Positions 48,444-62,000 of a stretch of 64,000 bases of DNA are shown here, in pieces. Numbering within the stretch: the first letter of the stretch is position 1; every line of letters starts with the position of its first letter. Below the pieces are notes generated by a model, which ran no database searches, was not told the DNA's origin, and was given only the letters and a program-made list of their open reading frames with translations. Location of the stretch: positions 40,566,501 to 40,630,500 of the forward strand of contig NC_069362.1 in NCBI RefSeq assembly GCF_021730395.1, read 5' to 3'. The position numbers and the translations under genes are program-made. The DNA comes from Mercenaria mercenaria. Its lineage: Eukaryota; Mollusca; Bivalvia; Venerida; Veneridae.

Positions 48444-48878
48444 ATATACGCTACAGTGAGAAATACGAATTTCTCGGCGTACCTATCTAAGACAACTTTT
48501 GACCTACTTAAAGAGCCAATAAATGTTGTAAATTTATTATTATTTAACCAATAAAAACAGCCGGACTGGGCAGAAATGAATACATGCCTACTTTTAATTG
48601 GCTGAAATTAATATACTGCTTAACAGTTTCGTTACTTAGATGCAGTAGTTACTATCTCTACCAAAAGCACGTACTGAAGGTCTTTATTTTTTATCTTTCG
48701 TTATTACAAACATGGCATTACCATTAATTTTCCATATATTACTTAAAGATTTAGTAAACAAGTGGCCAATTTCAAGAATAATTATTTTACATTCGAGTTA
48801 TATTGAGTACGAACACATTTCGGGTACGAATGAGTACAAAGGAGGCAGTAAACAGTTTTCAGCTGTTAGTGTCGAATA

Positions 48879-49407
48879 GGAGAGATCGCCGTGACGTCAC
48901 GCATTAACACCTGGTTATCTGGTGGTTGGCAAATCAAATGTTTTTACACCGTTTGTGTATGGGATCGGAATTTTTAATTTTTAATAATCTTTTCGCTCAT
49001 TAATGGATTTTAAAAATTCAAAAAGTTTTGAAATGCTTACGATTTTCATATTTTCTCATTTAAATATCTTTTTAAAATGAATGACCGTTTTAAATGACAT
49101 ATGATTTTAATAGCGGCGTAGCGATGCTCCAAACTTTTAGAAAAAACACTGTAAGTTAAGCGTTCATAATAAATCCATTTTGTTTCGAAATGATAATTAA
49201 AAGTAATCAATAAATTGCTCGTTTTATATCCTTTCCATTGATCAAAAAATTATTGATATCTTTGTATTTTAAGAAAGTTTAAGCCGTTAGAAAAACATCA
49301 CTGTTTACAAAAAAACATGGCCGCTTGGCGTCTGCCCACCCGATCTTTGTCTTATCAGTTCTAAAAATAGAAAATACAAGGGATTCGTATACAAGCACGA
49401 TCTCTCC
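48879..49407. mobile_element. MITE-like insert with GGAGAGATCG ends, about 529 bp
   Basis: Inverted ends GGAGAGATCG (48879-48888) and CGATCTCTCC (49398-49407). Absent from block 1, where about 30 bp of other sequence (near 18,751-18,780) lies instead. A TGACGTCA site lies near the left end. Noncoding. Confidence 0.78.
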
Positions 49408-51358
49408 TTTATTACGGATTGAAGTGGATATTTGAAGTTTAAAATAATAATAATTGCTAGAATTGAAGTTTCAGCGGCTAGAATCGAGTTTCACTTATTT
49501 TAAGAAAATCAATTGAGTAGCCTTGATCTTGATAGTATGACGTAATCACTTGCAGGTGCGTATACATGCTTCCTCTGAGCTAACTTAAAGTGGGGTTGTC
49601 ATTTTAGCAGGGGCCTCAGGAAAACTAGAATAGTGAAAAAGCGGTACGGATGGCACGTATATTTGAGCTAATTTTCAGATTTTACAGTGTTACCGGAGTA
49701 TGGAACAGTGTGGCAGTTGGGGCTAACATTTGCAGGGAATTTTCTACAGCGATTTGAAAATTGGCAAATTTAGCTTTTTTCGTCATAAGTTTCCGCGACC
49801 GGGAGAGCACAAAATTCAGGTCTTGTAAACAGAAAACTAGATATTAGAGATGCATTGCAGTTGGTTTGTAACGATAGACATACAGTGGTGTTAATGTTGC
49901 AATATCTTTATTTCAGGTGTGTGGTTACAGACTTTTGTGTGAGGTTTTGAAAGTTGGGTAGGCGACTCTAGGCCGAGAAGCTCAGAAAACTGTTTACTGC
50001 CTCCAAAGTTGGTAACTGATACAGCAAAACAATCTGTCAATCTGCGCAAATATTCATATATGTCCCGGGGAAAGCATTTCAAAAATAAAAAAATATGTGT
50101 TATATTATAACAGCACGTAAATTGCTTTGTTTGTATACGATTTTTCTCTCCTCAATACATGAGCGGATCCTGTGAAAAGGTAGTTTTTATGCAAGAATGG
50201 TTTAAGTACACGAATCTTGGAACTCCAAATTTGCAACTATTTATGTATAGTGTAGTTGACGGTCGTGGAGAGCTCGGCTATGTCCGTAAACTCTGTAATG
50301 CACTTGCGGATTGATTTCCACCGTTTTTGATAACACTAATAGCCATAAATGCAAGAGTTTGATCTGACTTTGAACCCATGCCGTGTATAAGCTTGTATAT
50401 CTACCGAAAAGTGTTATCTTTTGTAAGCGTCCTAATTTTGTCCAGAAATAAGCTTTTCTCATGTAAACGACGCGCAGGAGACTCTTCACATTAAATCACC
50501 GCCAGTTTTTATTGCAACTGCATCGAGTAGTCAGTATTATGAATAAAATTGATCTACAAGTATTTTCTTGCTTTATACTTCTTGTGAATTTGCCTAAGTA
50601 GTGGGATTAAGTTTAGAATCAGTTTAATTATATAATGTAATATTAAAAAAAGTAAAACATTAAGTCTCAAAATTTCATCTAGCAGCCAGCATAAAAAAAT
50701 AAGACAATGCATTAATTGTCCGTGGTGTTTAACTAGCAAGGGCCTAGAAGAAAATAATGATAAAACACACTTTTTAAATGTATAACATTAGTGCATTGTA
50801 ACATACGATAACTAATCTGTAGAAGTTATGTAGCAGGCGACATAGTTGTATATACATGTACATGTTGTAAGCATAATATCTGTATGTATAAAACAATTTT
50901 GTTTTCTTGCAAATAATACGGAAGCCTACAATTTAATGTAAAAGAATATACCTGTACTATAGATCTAGTTTCGTATATTTATAACGCTTATTAGAGTACA
51001 CTTTTGTTAAGACGAGTGTACCTTACTTTATAAGCTTGAATATTGATGTCAAGTTAAAATCGGTAAACAAACTAAACGTATACATTTATCCCATTTAACA
51101 AAATAAAAAAGCAAAGAAAAAATTTCATAAATGACTTTAATGAGAAATCAAATTTATCCAAACTTTAAGCGGTATATTTATTGCTGATTTATTTCTTCTT
51201 GTTTCGTTTTACAAATAAGGCAGGGTCAAGGATAAGTGCGTTCGTATTTCAGGGAGCACTCTTTTGTTCTATCATCCAATGATTACAAGTTCCACAAAAA
51301 GACATTTATGATTAAAACATTACCTATATAATATAAGACAAACAATTTTTAAACTTAC

Positions 51359-51427
51359 CTTTTCCTTCTTGTTTCGATTTTAACAAACGGTGTCAATGTG
51401 AATGTGTTTACGTGCGTTACCTCCCCA
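51359..51427 (-). promoter_or_regulatory. Noncoding 5' exon of gene C (inferred)
   Basis: Ends AAAG|GTAAGT, a consensus donor, 3.5 kb upstream of the B-box exon. Homologous to the 5' exons of A and B, with the same TTGACACCG and CGAAACAAG words. Confidence 0.6.
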
Positions 51428-52440
51428 GAGTGTATGTATGTTTACATTCGTACTACACAAATATCTAAAGCTACACGCCCACAGTTTGGATGAATATTTT
51501 TAACATGTTCATTTCCATAAAGTTTGGTATTGAATGTATATAATATGAAATAACGCAAAGCCTCAAAGCGAGCTCAAAGAAATCAGGTTTAGCCAAAAAT
51601 ATATACATCAGTTACATGTAACAAAGAAACTATTCACTACTCAAAAGAATTCGCGAAAACCTATTCACTTGAAAAGAAAAAAAGCCGCGTTTCCGTGGCT
51701 TTATGCTTATGAATGACATTTTTTTCCAATTTCTGGCCAATGCTTTATCTTTTTAAAGAAAATATTTTTTTTTTTCAAACAACTGGAAATCTTTCTTGCA
51801 TTATTTTTGAGTGAAAATAATTTTAAGCAATCGAATGAAGTTCTGTAATCACCGCGGAGAGAAGTATTTCCTGTCAGCACCTGTCCGCTAGGGTGCGATT
51901 TTTAACAATTTCCGACGAAACTTTTAAAATCCATCACCAAGTGTGAAAGTATACTTGCGTTACCGTAAAGCTCGATTCTCGAGCAGGATCTTTCGAGCTC
52001 GTTATGACACTGGATGATGATAACCCCCCTACGTTTGGTACAAAAGGTAATCAAGTAAATATGCAAGAAAATGTAAATTTTCTGCATTATTTCAAAAGCG
52101 TTGAAACGATTTACTATCTTCTGCACAGTCTTTTTGTTAATCATAAGAATACCGTGCCAAAAGTCTCAAGTCAATAAGTTTATACCACTAGTCACTTTCA
52201 GAGTACTAATTTTTACGGACTTTTGAGAGAGAAATTGTTGTTGCCTAAAATGTGTGGGTTAGCCCCTTTAAAGACTATTTATGAGATAATTTTGATTTCG
52301 TTTTATCGATAACAGCTAAGGTTAAGATTCAGATAAACAGTCAGGAAAAAAAATACATAGACTACAATATTTGCACTGTGATTAAGTAGGATAGATATCA
52401 TAGTAGGATATTTCAGGTAATTGTAACAACGAAATCCTAT

Positions 52441-52915
52441 TCACCTCATGTCGCGTGCCATCCGTTGCGTTTTAGGTTGACGCACGACACGACGCGCGGC
52501 AGTATGATATAACACGCGACATTCGCACGACAATGCGACACAGAGCACAACAATGCGATACGATGCAATACATAAATGCGTCGTGTCGCATTGTCGCGCG
52601 TCCTGTTGTGTTGTCGACCATCTACTCTTCTAGGTCGACGCACGACATGTAATACGACGTGCGACAATACGAAACGATCCGCGGCTAGACGCATGACAAT
52701 GCAACATGACGCTCATTACACGATATGACAAGCGACAATACGACACGACATGGCGGCATAAATGTTCCGCGTTGTGTAAAATTATTGTGCGTCGTGTCGT
52801 ATTGTCGCTCGTCGTGTCGCATTGTCGTATTGTAAACCTAAGTGACATACAACATGCGACATGAGACAAGACGCACGACACTGGAACGCGAAGCACGACA
52901 ATGCGACATGACACA
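52441..52915. repeat. CGACA-rich low-complexity patch (expanded form)
   Basis: Many CGACACGACG, GCGACAATACG and GTCGTGTCGC words in both orientations. The last 180 bp match block 1 (22,565-22,745); about 300 bp more of the same composition is added on the left. Confidence 0.75.
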
Positions 52916-53149
52916 ACTGTATCACATTAGATTTTGCTTGATTTTAAAGCAATGTTTTTGAGTCAAAATTCATTATTTGCGTTTTATCAATGTACAAATT
53001 ACTTGTTTAATTCGTCTTCCTTTGCTACTTTCTGTTTGACGCTACAATGAGGGCCTTGATTAAAGGTGAAAAGATGATAATTTTAGCACAGAATGTGTCG
53101 AGTTGGTAACTCAATTTTAAGAATGGCCACAATACAGACAATCATACTT

Positions 53150-53337
53150 GGATGTCGTCTTTGCTATCAGTCCATTGCAGCCAGCAATGCTTTGAGACTC
53201 TCCCCTGAGTATATTTTCTGGTCTTTTAAGACCATGGGGTCCATTCAATATCTATATAATAGAATTCCGCTTAAGCCGGTGCTAGGATGCGTGAGAGGCG
53301 TTGCACTTTTCATTACCACTCATGAACAGACTCAATA
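53150..53337 (+). repeat. Dispersed repeat, duplicate of 23,096-23,275
   Basis: Nearly the same sequence as in block 1, including CATGAACAGACTCAATAAAA. Confidence 0.65.
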
Positions 53338-53665
53338 AAAAACAAACTGGTTTTATTTAACAAGGCTTATACCTCGAAGTAATCCTATACCATTTTTACT
53401 GCATTTTATACATATTCCTTATGTAACATATTTCTAAAACGATGAAATGTCTCAGCTTTGTGACAATTTTTATGGTTAAGCGATGTATCCGTCTGTTACT
53501 GCTCAGCATGACATAAAATTAATTTGAAAATTGTCTGACACTTTTTCCTAATGCATGAAATGGTTAAGATGCAATAAAACATTTGGATTCAGGGTCATTT
53601 CAAGCTGTAAGCTTTGTAATTAAAATGGTGATGGTTAAGACGCGCTTTGCTTCCTAAAGAAATCC

Positions 53666-53970
53666 GGTCACCGTGGCCCAGTGGTTAAGGCGTCCGCCTC
53701 GTGATCGGGAGGTCGAAGGTTCGAGCCCCATGGGGACCGTTCGTCCAAGAGAGATGTTTGTCATGGGACTCGTTCCGAAAAGGCCTGTTCGTGAGCCGCG
53801 AGCTAGTTAAATGAATGGTTACCGACTTCTATCCGCTTGGCGCCTGGCATAGTGGTAGGAGTTGGGAGGTAATTGGTAAGCACTATAAAGGTGGCTCATA
53901 AGCCAAATGGCTGGCCTTTTCAATAGGGGTGGCACTATAATAAACAAGACCTTTACCTTTTACCTTTTAT
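53666..53970 (+). mobile_element. tRNA-headed SINE with CTTTTAC tail (duplicate)
   Basis: Same element and position as 23,579-23,880. Confidence 0.8.
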
Positions 53971-54913
53971 ATCTTTGTCTTACCTTTTGTGGTTCTCAAT
54001 TTCCTTAAATCTGAATATCTGTTAATAGTACTGTAATTATGATAATTGTTTTTTGCAATTTATACAAACTTATAATGTTGCGTAGCAACCAATTAGAATG
54101 GCACTGGGAAATTTGTAAAGAATTTTGTCTGGCTGACAGTCAGATCCAAAGTACAGGTGTAGAACACTTGAAATGTCCTGACAACTACAAAATACTTCCA
54201 ACTGAAATGAATTTACTATATAAAAAGCAAAACATGTAACACGTGTTTTGATTCATAGAAAAAAAAACATCACTAAAAACACAACTTGGGTGTGTTTTAA
54301 ACACGCTTATCTTTTTGTTATAAAATTTGTAAAATATCGATTTCTGTGTTGCATTGATTTATATCATGTGCTATGCGATTAATATATCGATCAATAAGAG
54401 CATAAGTTACATTGATTTGCAACGAGCTATTCTATGAAATACTTACCTTTTATTTCAATCGATTACTTTTATCTTAGGTGTTTTATGAAATGGTTTCCTT
54501 TATTAAAAGCTTTATTAGAACAACGATTGAAATGTGCACCTGGTGTTCTGTCTGAGATTTCACTCTGCCAGACCAGAGTTATGGTCCTTGCCTAAGTGCA
54601 AAAAAAAAAAACGCACCAAGTGCTTAAATGTTTATGTACAGTGACATGAAATGGGGTGATGGATGGGGGCACCAGTGTCTAATAGGCAAACATTCGGTTT
54701 GAAATCGCTATTCATGCAAAATCTATCAAATAAAAAATAGAACAGACCATTTTCTCCCTTTCAAAGATATTATTTTCATTTAATGTCATTATTTTTATCG
54801 TTATTATTACAAACAAAATAAAATTTCATTCTGTTATTCAGACCGGATTCGATTCCCTAGGTAACCTGATCTTATATAATACACATGTACAAAATGTACA
54901 CCAGTCCTATGTC

Positions 54914-55915
54914 CTATCGATTCCAATTGTCTGGACCTATTTGAAACAATTTGATAGATGACTTGAGAGAGTCTTTAAAGCGCTTTCGTTGTCCACCGTT
55001 CGTGCATGAGCCGTTCTGCAGTTCGCCATAGAAGAGCTGTTTTGGAATCCGTGAGTCTGGCATTCTTCTTACATGACCTGCCCAACGGAGTTGTCCTTGA
55101 CGCAACATGGTGTCAATGCTGTATATGTTGGCACGATCCAGCACTCCAGTGTCAGGTATTTTGTCTTGCCATTTTATGCCCATGATTTTGTGTAGACAGA
55201 AGGTGTGGAAGTGGTTCAACTTCTTTGTATGTCTCCGGTACACTGTCCAGGTCTCACTTGCGTATAGAAGTGATGTCAGCACAACAGCTCTATAAACGCT
55301 GAGCTTTGTTTTGGTGGTGATACCTCTGCGGTTCCATACCAATTTATGTAGACGCCAGAACGCTGAGCTAGCTTAAGCTATACATGCATTGACTTCGTCG
55401 TCAATGTGAACAAGTCTGGATAGAGTACTTCCAAGGTAAGTGAATTTTTCCACTGGTTTAAGGCGTTGAGATTTGATGTACATCTCTGGTTCAGCGTAAG
55501 TTGTGTTTGGTGCTGGCTGAAACATAACTTCTGTCTTTTATGTGCTGATGGTCAGGCCAAAGTTGTCACAGGTATCTGAGAACTTGTTGAGACTGTCCTG
55601 CATATTGGGCCCCGAGGTGGCATTTAGGGCACAGTCGTCAGCAAAAAGGAGGTCTCGGAGGCTGATGTAATGGACCATTATCTTTGACTTTAGAGGGCGT
55701 AACTTGAAGACGACTTCGTCAGTTTGGTTTCTGTTATCAACACCTGGATCAGAGTCGAAGAATGCATCTGCAAGCATTACAGTAAACATCATGCTAAAGA
55801 GAGTATGGGCAAGCACACAGCCTTGTGTGACCCAGTTTGACGCTTCGATTGGGGCGGATTGGTTTCCGTCATCAAGAACATGGGGCTGCATTCCATCATT
55901 GAATTGATGCACCAA
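54914..55915 (-). pseudogene. LINE RT fragment (duplicate), C-terminal finger lost
   Basis: Matches 25,430-26,450 of block 1: FADD, LRQGQLRWAGHVRRMPDSR and related motifs. It is open across the point where block 1 has a one-base loss, but broken elsewhere near 55,343-55,537. The C2H2 finger end is missing because the counterpart of 24,839-25,428 is absent. Confidence 0.82.
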
Positions 55916-56558
55916 TTTTCATGTCGATCTTGCATAGTTTCGACAAAACTATAGTTGTGGAAGTTTAAGTCAGTAGAATAATTATACATGCTTTTGCTTG
56001 TTACGGCGAAACTTTTTACATCTTTTCAATTCCCTAACGTAATTTCTATTCTTTAACAAATCTTTAACATTAATTGCCCATGTCCTAAACTAACTCTGAA
56101 AAATGTCTGTGATTATCAGGTACACAAAATTATTCTTAAGAACGATACTACCAAAAGTGTTACTGCCGAGAATATCAAAAATACTTTTAATAAAATGGAA
56201 ATTCGTTAGCTTAGTCATAAATAATTGACATGTTGTTTTCAACGGCGTGATCAAAATACCGGGTGCTATAAGTTATCATGTCACTAATTTACTTAATAGT
56301 CAAACAACACTAAAACGTGTCTGACTTGGCCGAAATGAATACTATTGATCTGAGTTGGCGAAGGAATGTAACCTTGACTTTTCGGAATAGAAATTAGTGT
56401 AATAATACAAAAGAACAACATCGGGGTATCCGTCGATTACGCATGCCGACTAAACGCACTAGTCTCCCCTATACCAGATGACTTATGTGCTGTGCTGACA
56501 ACTAACGATTCTTGTATTGATTATATATCGTTTATGTAAATGCGATCAAAATTAAACA

Positions 56559-57300
56559 AGTCAAATGATTTATCGCAGCCAGAAATTTGTACAAACCGGA
56601 CAGAAGTTGCGAAATTGTCATTTGTGCAGGAAAGAAGCGTTTACCGTAATGTCCAGTACTGGACAGGTATAGTGACATACGTTTAAGATATCATGCTTTC
56701 TGTTTATGCAGGTAAACTTGTACTTCCGCGAGAAGACGACCGCTGTTGTTTGTACCACGTGATTCCAGACCGCTCTCCGATTAGTTGATTTCATCGACGT
56801 TATAGCATTATTATAATGAGCTGCGTTAAACATAAATCTAACGCTGTTTAAAAAACCGAAAAAATACAGTGCAAACATTCACAAAAAAAGAAAAAAGCTC
56901 CATTATGTTAAACATAATGATTTTTGTTAATCCCTGCTTATTATATCTTTTTCGGTAAATTGTCACGTGATTGAGACGAGAGTTGTTGATACTGTACCAG
57001 AGGGATCGGTCAATTGTGGGTTATTGATTACACTGGGCGAGTTTACTTACTTATTACTTGAGGATAAAAAAAACGTGTTTTTTAAATGTTGCTCTTAAAC
57101 AAGGGTGGCGGTTGAACTACAAAAAGTACAACAACAGTTAATTCACAACAAATCGTACGGTATATTTTATAATCAGTAGAAGCTAGTCGTATTTACGCTT
57201 ATGAGACCTGTTTCACCCATAAGTAAAGAATTCACAGGTCCATCATGAAATATTTTCCCCAGCGCGCATATACTTGACCTATTCCATATGATCGCGGCCT
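56559..57300. other. Segment of about 740 bp present only in block 2
   Basis: Block 1 joins AATTAAATAACTTGATT directly to TTTCTCTTTGTTCTC (about 27,075-27,100). Block 2 has about 740 bp between the equivalent points. The edges show only weak inverted similarity. Possible insertion here or deletion in block 1. The 86-aa minus-strand frame inside (56618-56878) is not recognised. Confidence 0.6.
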
Positions 57301-57340
57301 TGATTATTTCTCTTTGTTCTCTCGATTCAGAATAAGTTAT

Positions 57341-57388
57341 TATGTCTCCCACCACACAGTGGTGTGGGAGACATATTGATTTACTCCA

Positions 57389-57425
<37 letters not shown>

Positions 57426-58347
57426 TGTCACAAAGCTTGTCCGCACTCTAAGTCGAACATTTCTCATCCAATTTTCACCAAACTTGAACAAAATGTGTTT
57501 GACCATAAGAGCTCGGCCAAGTTCGATAACTAGCCAAATCGGTCCAGGCGTCTTGGAGTTATGGCCCTTGAATTACCAAAAATCGGCCTTTTTACTCTTG
57601 TCCGCACTCTAATTCAAACATTTCTCATCCGATCTTCACCAAACTTGAACAAAATGTGTTTGACCATGAGACCTCGGCCAAGTTTGATAACTAGCCAAAA
57701 TCGGTCTAGGCATTTTGGAGTTACGGCCCTTGAATTATCGAAAAATTGGCAGTTTTACTCTTGTCCGCACTCTAAGTCGAACATTTCTCATCCGATCTTC
57801 ACATAACTTGAACAAAATGTGTTTGACCATGAGACCTCGGCCAAGTTCGATAAATAGCCAAATCGGTCCAGGCATTTTGGAGTTACGGCCCTTGAATTAT
57901 CGAAAAATTGGCAGTTTTACTCTTGTCCGCACTCTAAGTCGAACATTTCTCATCCGATCTTCACCAAACTTAAACAAAATGTGTTTGACCATGAGACCTC
58001 GGCCAGGTTTGATAACTAGCCAAATCGGTCTAGGCATTTTGGAGTTACGGCCCTTGAATTACCGAAAAATCCGCCTTTTTACTCTTGTCCGCTCTCTAAA
58101 TCCAACATTTCTCATCCGATCTTCACTAAACTTGAACAAAATGTGTTTGGCCATAAGACCTTAGCCAAGTTCGATAACTAGCCAAATCCACCCAAGCACT
58201 TTTGATTTATGGCCCTTGAATTACTGATTGGATCCTCTCATCCGGACCATATAATTGGATCCACTCGTCTAAACCATCTAACGAAACTAGACATTTTACA
58301 TAGGGACAGTTGTGGGAGACATGCGCTTTTCTCAAAAGCATCTCTAG
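57341..58347 (+). mobile_element. Helentron-like (Pearl-type) element with 162-bp tandem units
   Basis: Left subterminal ATGTCTCCCA (57342-57351) is repeated inverted nearby and again near the right end (TGGGAGACAT, 58313-58322). A (TG)n run (57392-57424) follows, then five units starting TTGTCCGC at 57437, 57598, 57761, 57923 and 58085 (spacings 161-163). The right end has hairpin GCTTTTCTCAAAAGC and then ATCTCTAG. CTAG after a short hairpin and insertion between T bases fit Helentron-type elements. Block 1 has the empty site near 27,119-27,125. Confidence 0.85.
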
Positions 58348-58352
58348 TTTTA

Positions 58353-58639
58353 TTTTGTTTGTTTGTTTTATGTTTAATGCCGTTTTTCAATAGTATTTCA
58401 GTTATGTAACGGCGGGCAGATAACCTAACCAGTGTTCCTGAATTCTGTACCAGAACAAACCTGTTCTCCGCAAATAACTGTCAACTTCCCCACATGACTC
58501 GGAGGTGAAAGTCGAATAATTTCAGACACAAGTTCTTTTATCAAATCGTCACGGAGAACATATGCGTCGCCCAGGGCTCGAACTCACGACCCCAAGATCC
58601 GTGAATCTGCGCTCTACCTATTGATCTAAGCTGGCGGGC
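58353..58639 (-). mobile_element. tRNA-derived SINE (copy S5)
   Basis: Duplicate of S4, immediately right of the Helentron-like insertion. Confidence 0.85.
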
Positions 58640-59033
58640 TAAGTAACTTTATGGAAAACAAAACATAATATTAAAGAAATAATATATCCCAAACAGTGAT
58701 TTGTCATTGAATAAAAAAAAATGTTTGGAGATGCAAAGGAATTATATCATGAGAACGCAAACCTATATATTTCACAGATACTGATGGGATATAAATTAAT
58801 TGCATTTTAATACATAAGACGCATCTTTTCATTCAAAGAGTCGCTGATCAAATCGCTGCATTTATAGAGAGCATAATGCCTAGTTATAATCTAATATTCC
58901 GGTTCTAAAATGGTACCACAAGCTCGTTTTCCGTATTCCTCGTTTAATTGGGTCAACAGTGTTGTTGTACTTATAAAACAGACATGCCCGGTTTATAGGA
59001 TGGCCAGGGTTACGGATACTAGTATGCGATACG

Positions 59034-62000
59034 AACATGGAATATGTCCACTAATTTACTCAAGAAGTAAACTTATAATGGACTTTATGTTAAATTATGA
59101 TATGTTAGCTATAAATACGAAAGCTGTTTGCTCGGGGGCAAAATTTACAAATGTACCATACAACTGTGATAGAGAAACTTTGATAGATTTTATCATAATG
59201 TCTGAAAGTTTTTCTAAAAATATTGTAAATTGCAAAATCTTAGAGGATAATGCATTGAATGTGTCAACGCATCGGCCGGTAATATGCTCCTTTAAAATGC
59301 CATCTGCTTACTCGCCCCAAACTAATAATAGTCCTAAAACAGACATTATCAACTGGAAAAATGTTACGCAAAACCAGCTTAATGCTTACAAATGCTTTCT
59401 TGAAAACAGCGAATTATTACTGCAGTTAGCAAGTTCAGACATAATAAGCACGCGTGAGATTGACCAATTGTACGACAAAATTGTGTCTGTTATTAAAACT
59501 GCCTCAGAGGCATGTATCCCGCGAGTAGGTTATAAGCCGTACATTAAACCGTACTGGAACCGGAACTTATCAGAGCTGCACAATGATATGAAAACTAAAC
59601 GTGCTAAATGGATGAAAGAAAATCAGCCTAGAGGGAATACAGCATCTAGTTATAAATCGTATAAAGATTCTAAAAGCAAGTTTAGGTCTGCTCATAGAAT
59701 CTGTGTTATGAAATATCTGCAAGAGCAAGAACATGAAATAGATGTGGCTGCAGAAATTGACAGTTGTGAGTTTTGGAAATTAATTAATAAACGCAGGAAT
59801 AAACCCAAACGCAACTCTTCGCTTGAGATGGTTTTCAAGGATGTCCGCTATACAGATCCGCAAGCAATTAACTGCTGGAGAGACTATTTTGCAGATCTTT
59901 ATTATTCCCCTACGGAAAGCGAAGGTTTTAACGAGACGTACAGACAGACAATTACCAGCGAAATCTCTGTCGGATTGATCTTCTCATTTTAAAATTGTAT
60001 AAAATGTATATTGACATAACACTCTACAAGTCTTTACTATCGTTGTAAGAAAATAGCTACAGCACTGTACGATCAAACGGATACCAATCTGACTGGTTCC
60101 CAGTCTCACAAGGCACCAGACAAGGCCAGTGTTTAAGTCCACACATGTACTTGATTTTCATAAATGAATTAATGAACAAAATTGATACTAGCGGTTTCAG
60201 TTTTAAAATGAACACAATAAATTGTGGTTGTCCCACTTCAGCAGACGACATGGTGATCCTGTCATATACCAAAAAAGGATTAGGTAAACTTCTCGAATTA
60301 TGTTTTCAAAATTCGTTAAATGAACGTTTTCTTTACAACCCGCTTAAATGTAAAGTGGTTGTATTTAATGAAACTACAATAAACCGCAACTGGAAACTTA
60401 GAAATAACGTTATAGAAGAAATAGAAAACTATATCCACCTTTGAATAAACTGTGAAAAGAACTTGTCATTAGACCATAATGTACGTGAATGCTGCAATAA
60501 GTTGCGAAAGTCATTCTTTAGTCTTGTGGATTGTGGAGTTAATAGCAATGGCTTAAACCCGATTACGTCAAAGAAAATATATGAATCAGTTGTCTTACCC
60601 AAAGCCCCCTACGGCAGCGAAGTATGGAATACTTTGACAGAATCACATATCACAATGCTGGAAAGAGCCCATGCGCAGTGCGTCAAATTCATACAAGGAC
60701 TACCGAAATATACTCGCACTGATATAGCTTTGAGCTGCCTTGGTATTTTACCTATAACAATTCTTATAGACAAACGCAAACTTTAACTTTTCGGTCAGTT
60801 ATGCTTACTTGATTCTAAGTTTAACATTAAAAAAGTATATTTAGCCACAGACTAATATCGTACATGAATAACCAAAGAAAAAGTAAAGGGTTCATGCCTA
60901 ACATATATATAGTCTTAGAGAAATATGGCTTATGTAATGTGTTGTCTAATTATGTACATGATGGCTCTTTTCCTAATAATAATAGATGGAAAACAACTGT
61001 TAAAAAGGCAGTTAAAATGTACAATGAATTCGAATGGAAATCAAGAATATGTAGTGATAATGTACTATACAGTTTTTTAACAATACACTACGAGTATATT
61101 CCTTGTAATCTATGGAAATTCTGTCAAATTTACAGAAACTACCACTATGAATGTGTCAGCGCAATGAAATTAATGTGCAATTATTTTCACAAAGATTTAT
61201 GACGGAGTGCACACAGTGTCGTATTGTAACGAACAATAGTTCTCTACACTCAGTTATGTTCTGTCCAATCAATATCACTCGTAGGTCAATCTTTGGTTAA
61301 AATTATCCAATGACTTAGGCATTGAAACGTTTGACCAGTTTTGTAGTGTAGCCCCCGAGCAACAAATGTTAGAAATGTTTAAGGGCTTACAGCCTTTGAC
61401 TTGACTGATACAACAGGAGTGAAATGTATGAATAAAATCTGGAATGTAGATCCCTCGGAAGCACCGAGAACAAGGCAAATAGTGAAAATTGCAGACTCGG
61501 TTTGATTGAGTCTGTTCATGGGCAGTAATGGAAAAAGCAACACTGCTCACGCCCCCTAGCACCGGCTTAAGCAGTATTCAATCTTCAAATCTAAATGAGT
61601 TGAAATCAATGATCCCGAAGGACCAGAAAATATAACAACACTGAGATGAAGTCGGGGCGACTTTTTACGGCCGCCACACAGTCATGTCTTAATTACATGC
61701 ACAAAATTTTGCAGTGTTAATTAAACACTATCATCAAATGGCTTCTGGCCTCTATTCTGTTATGTCTGGATATGATTACAACTAGCGGACCTGTAATAGT
61801 TATTAATGATATGTACAACATTGTAAATAGACTACTATTATTGGATTTCGAACATGGGACCGTGACGTAGTTCCATACGTTATAGGGCAGTCACGGCAGC
61901 TCAATGACCGAAATCGAATTATAGCTATAAAGTTATTAACCATGTTTAAATGTTGATTTCACTGTACACTATGATTTACAATTTTTCATTTAACACATCT

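Noticed and set aside
58910-59033. N-terminal 41 residues of the LINE frame as part of the LINE protein
   Set aside because: The same DNA is in block 1 without the LINE, so it is flanking sequence.
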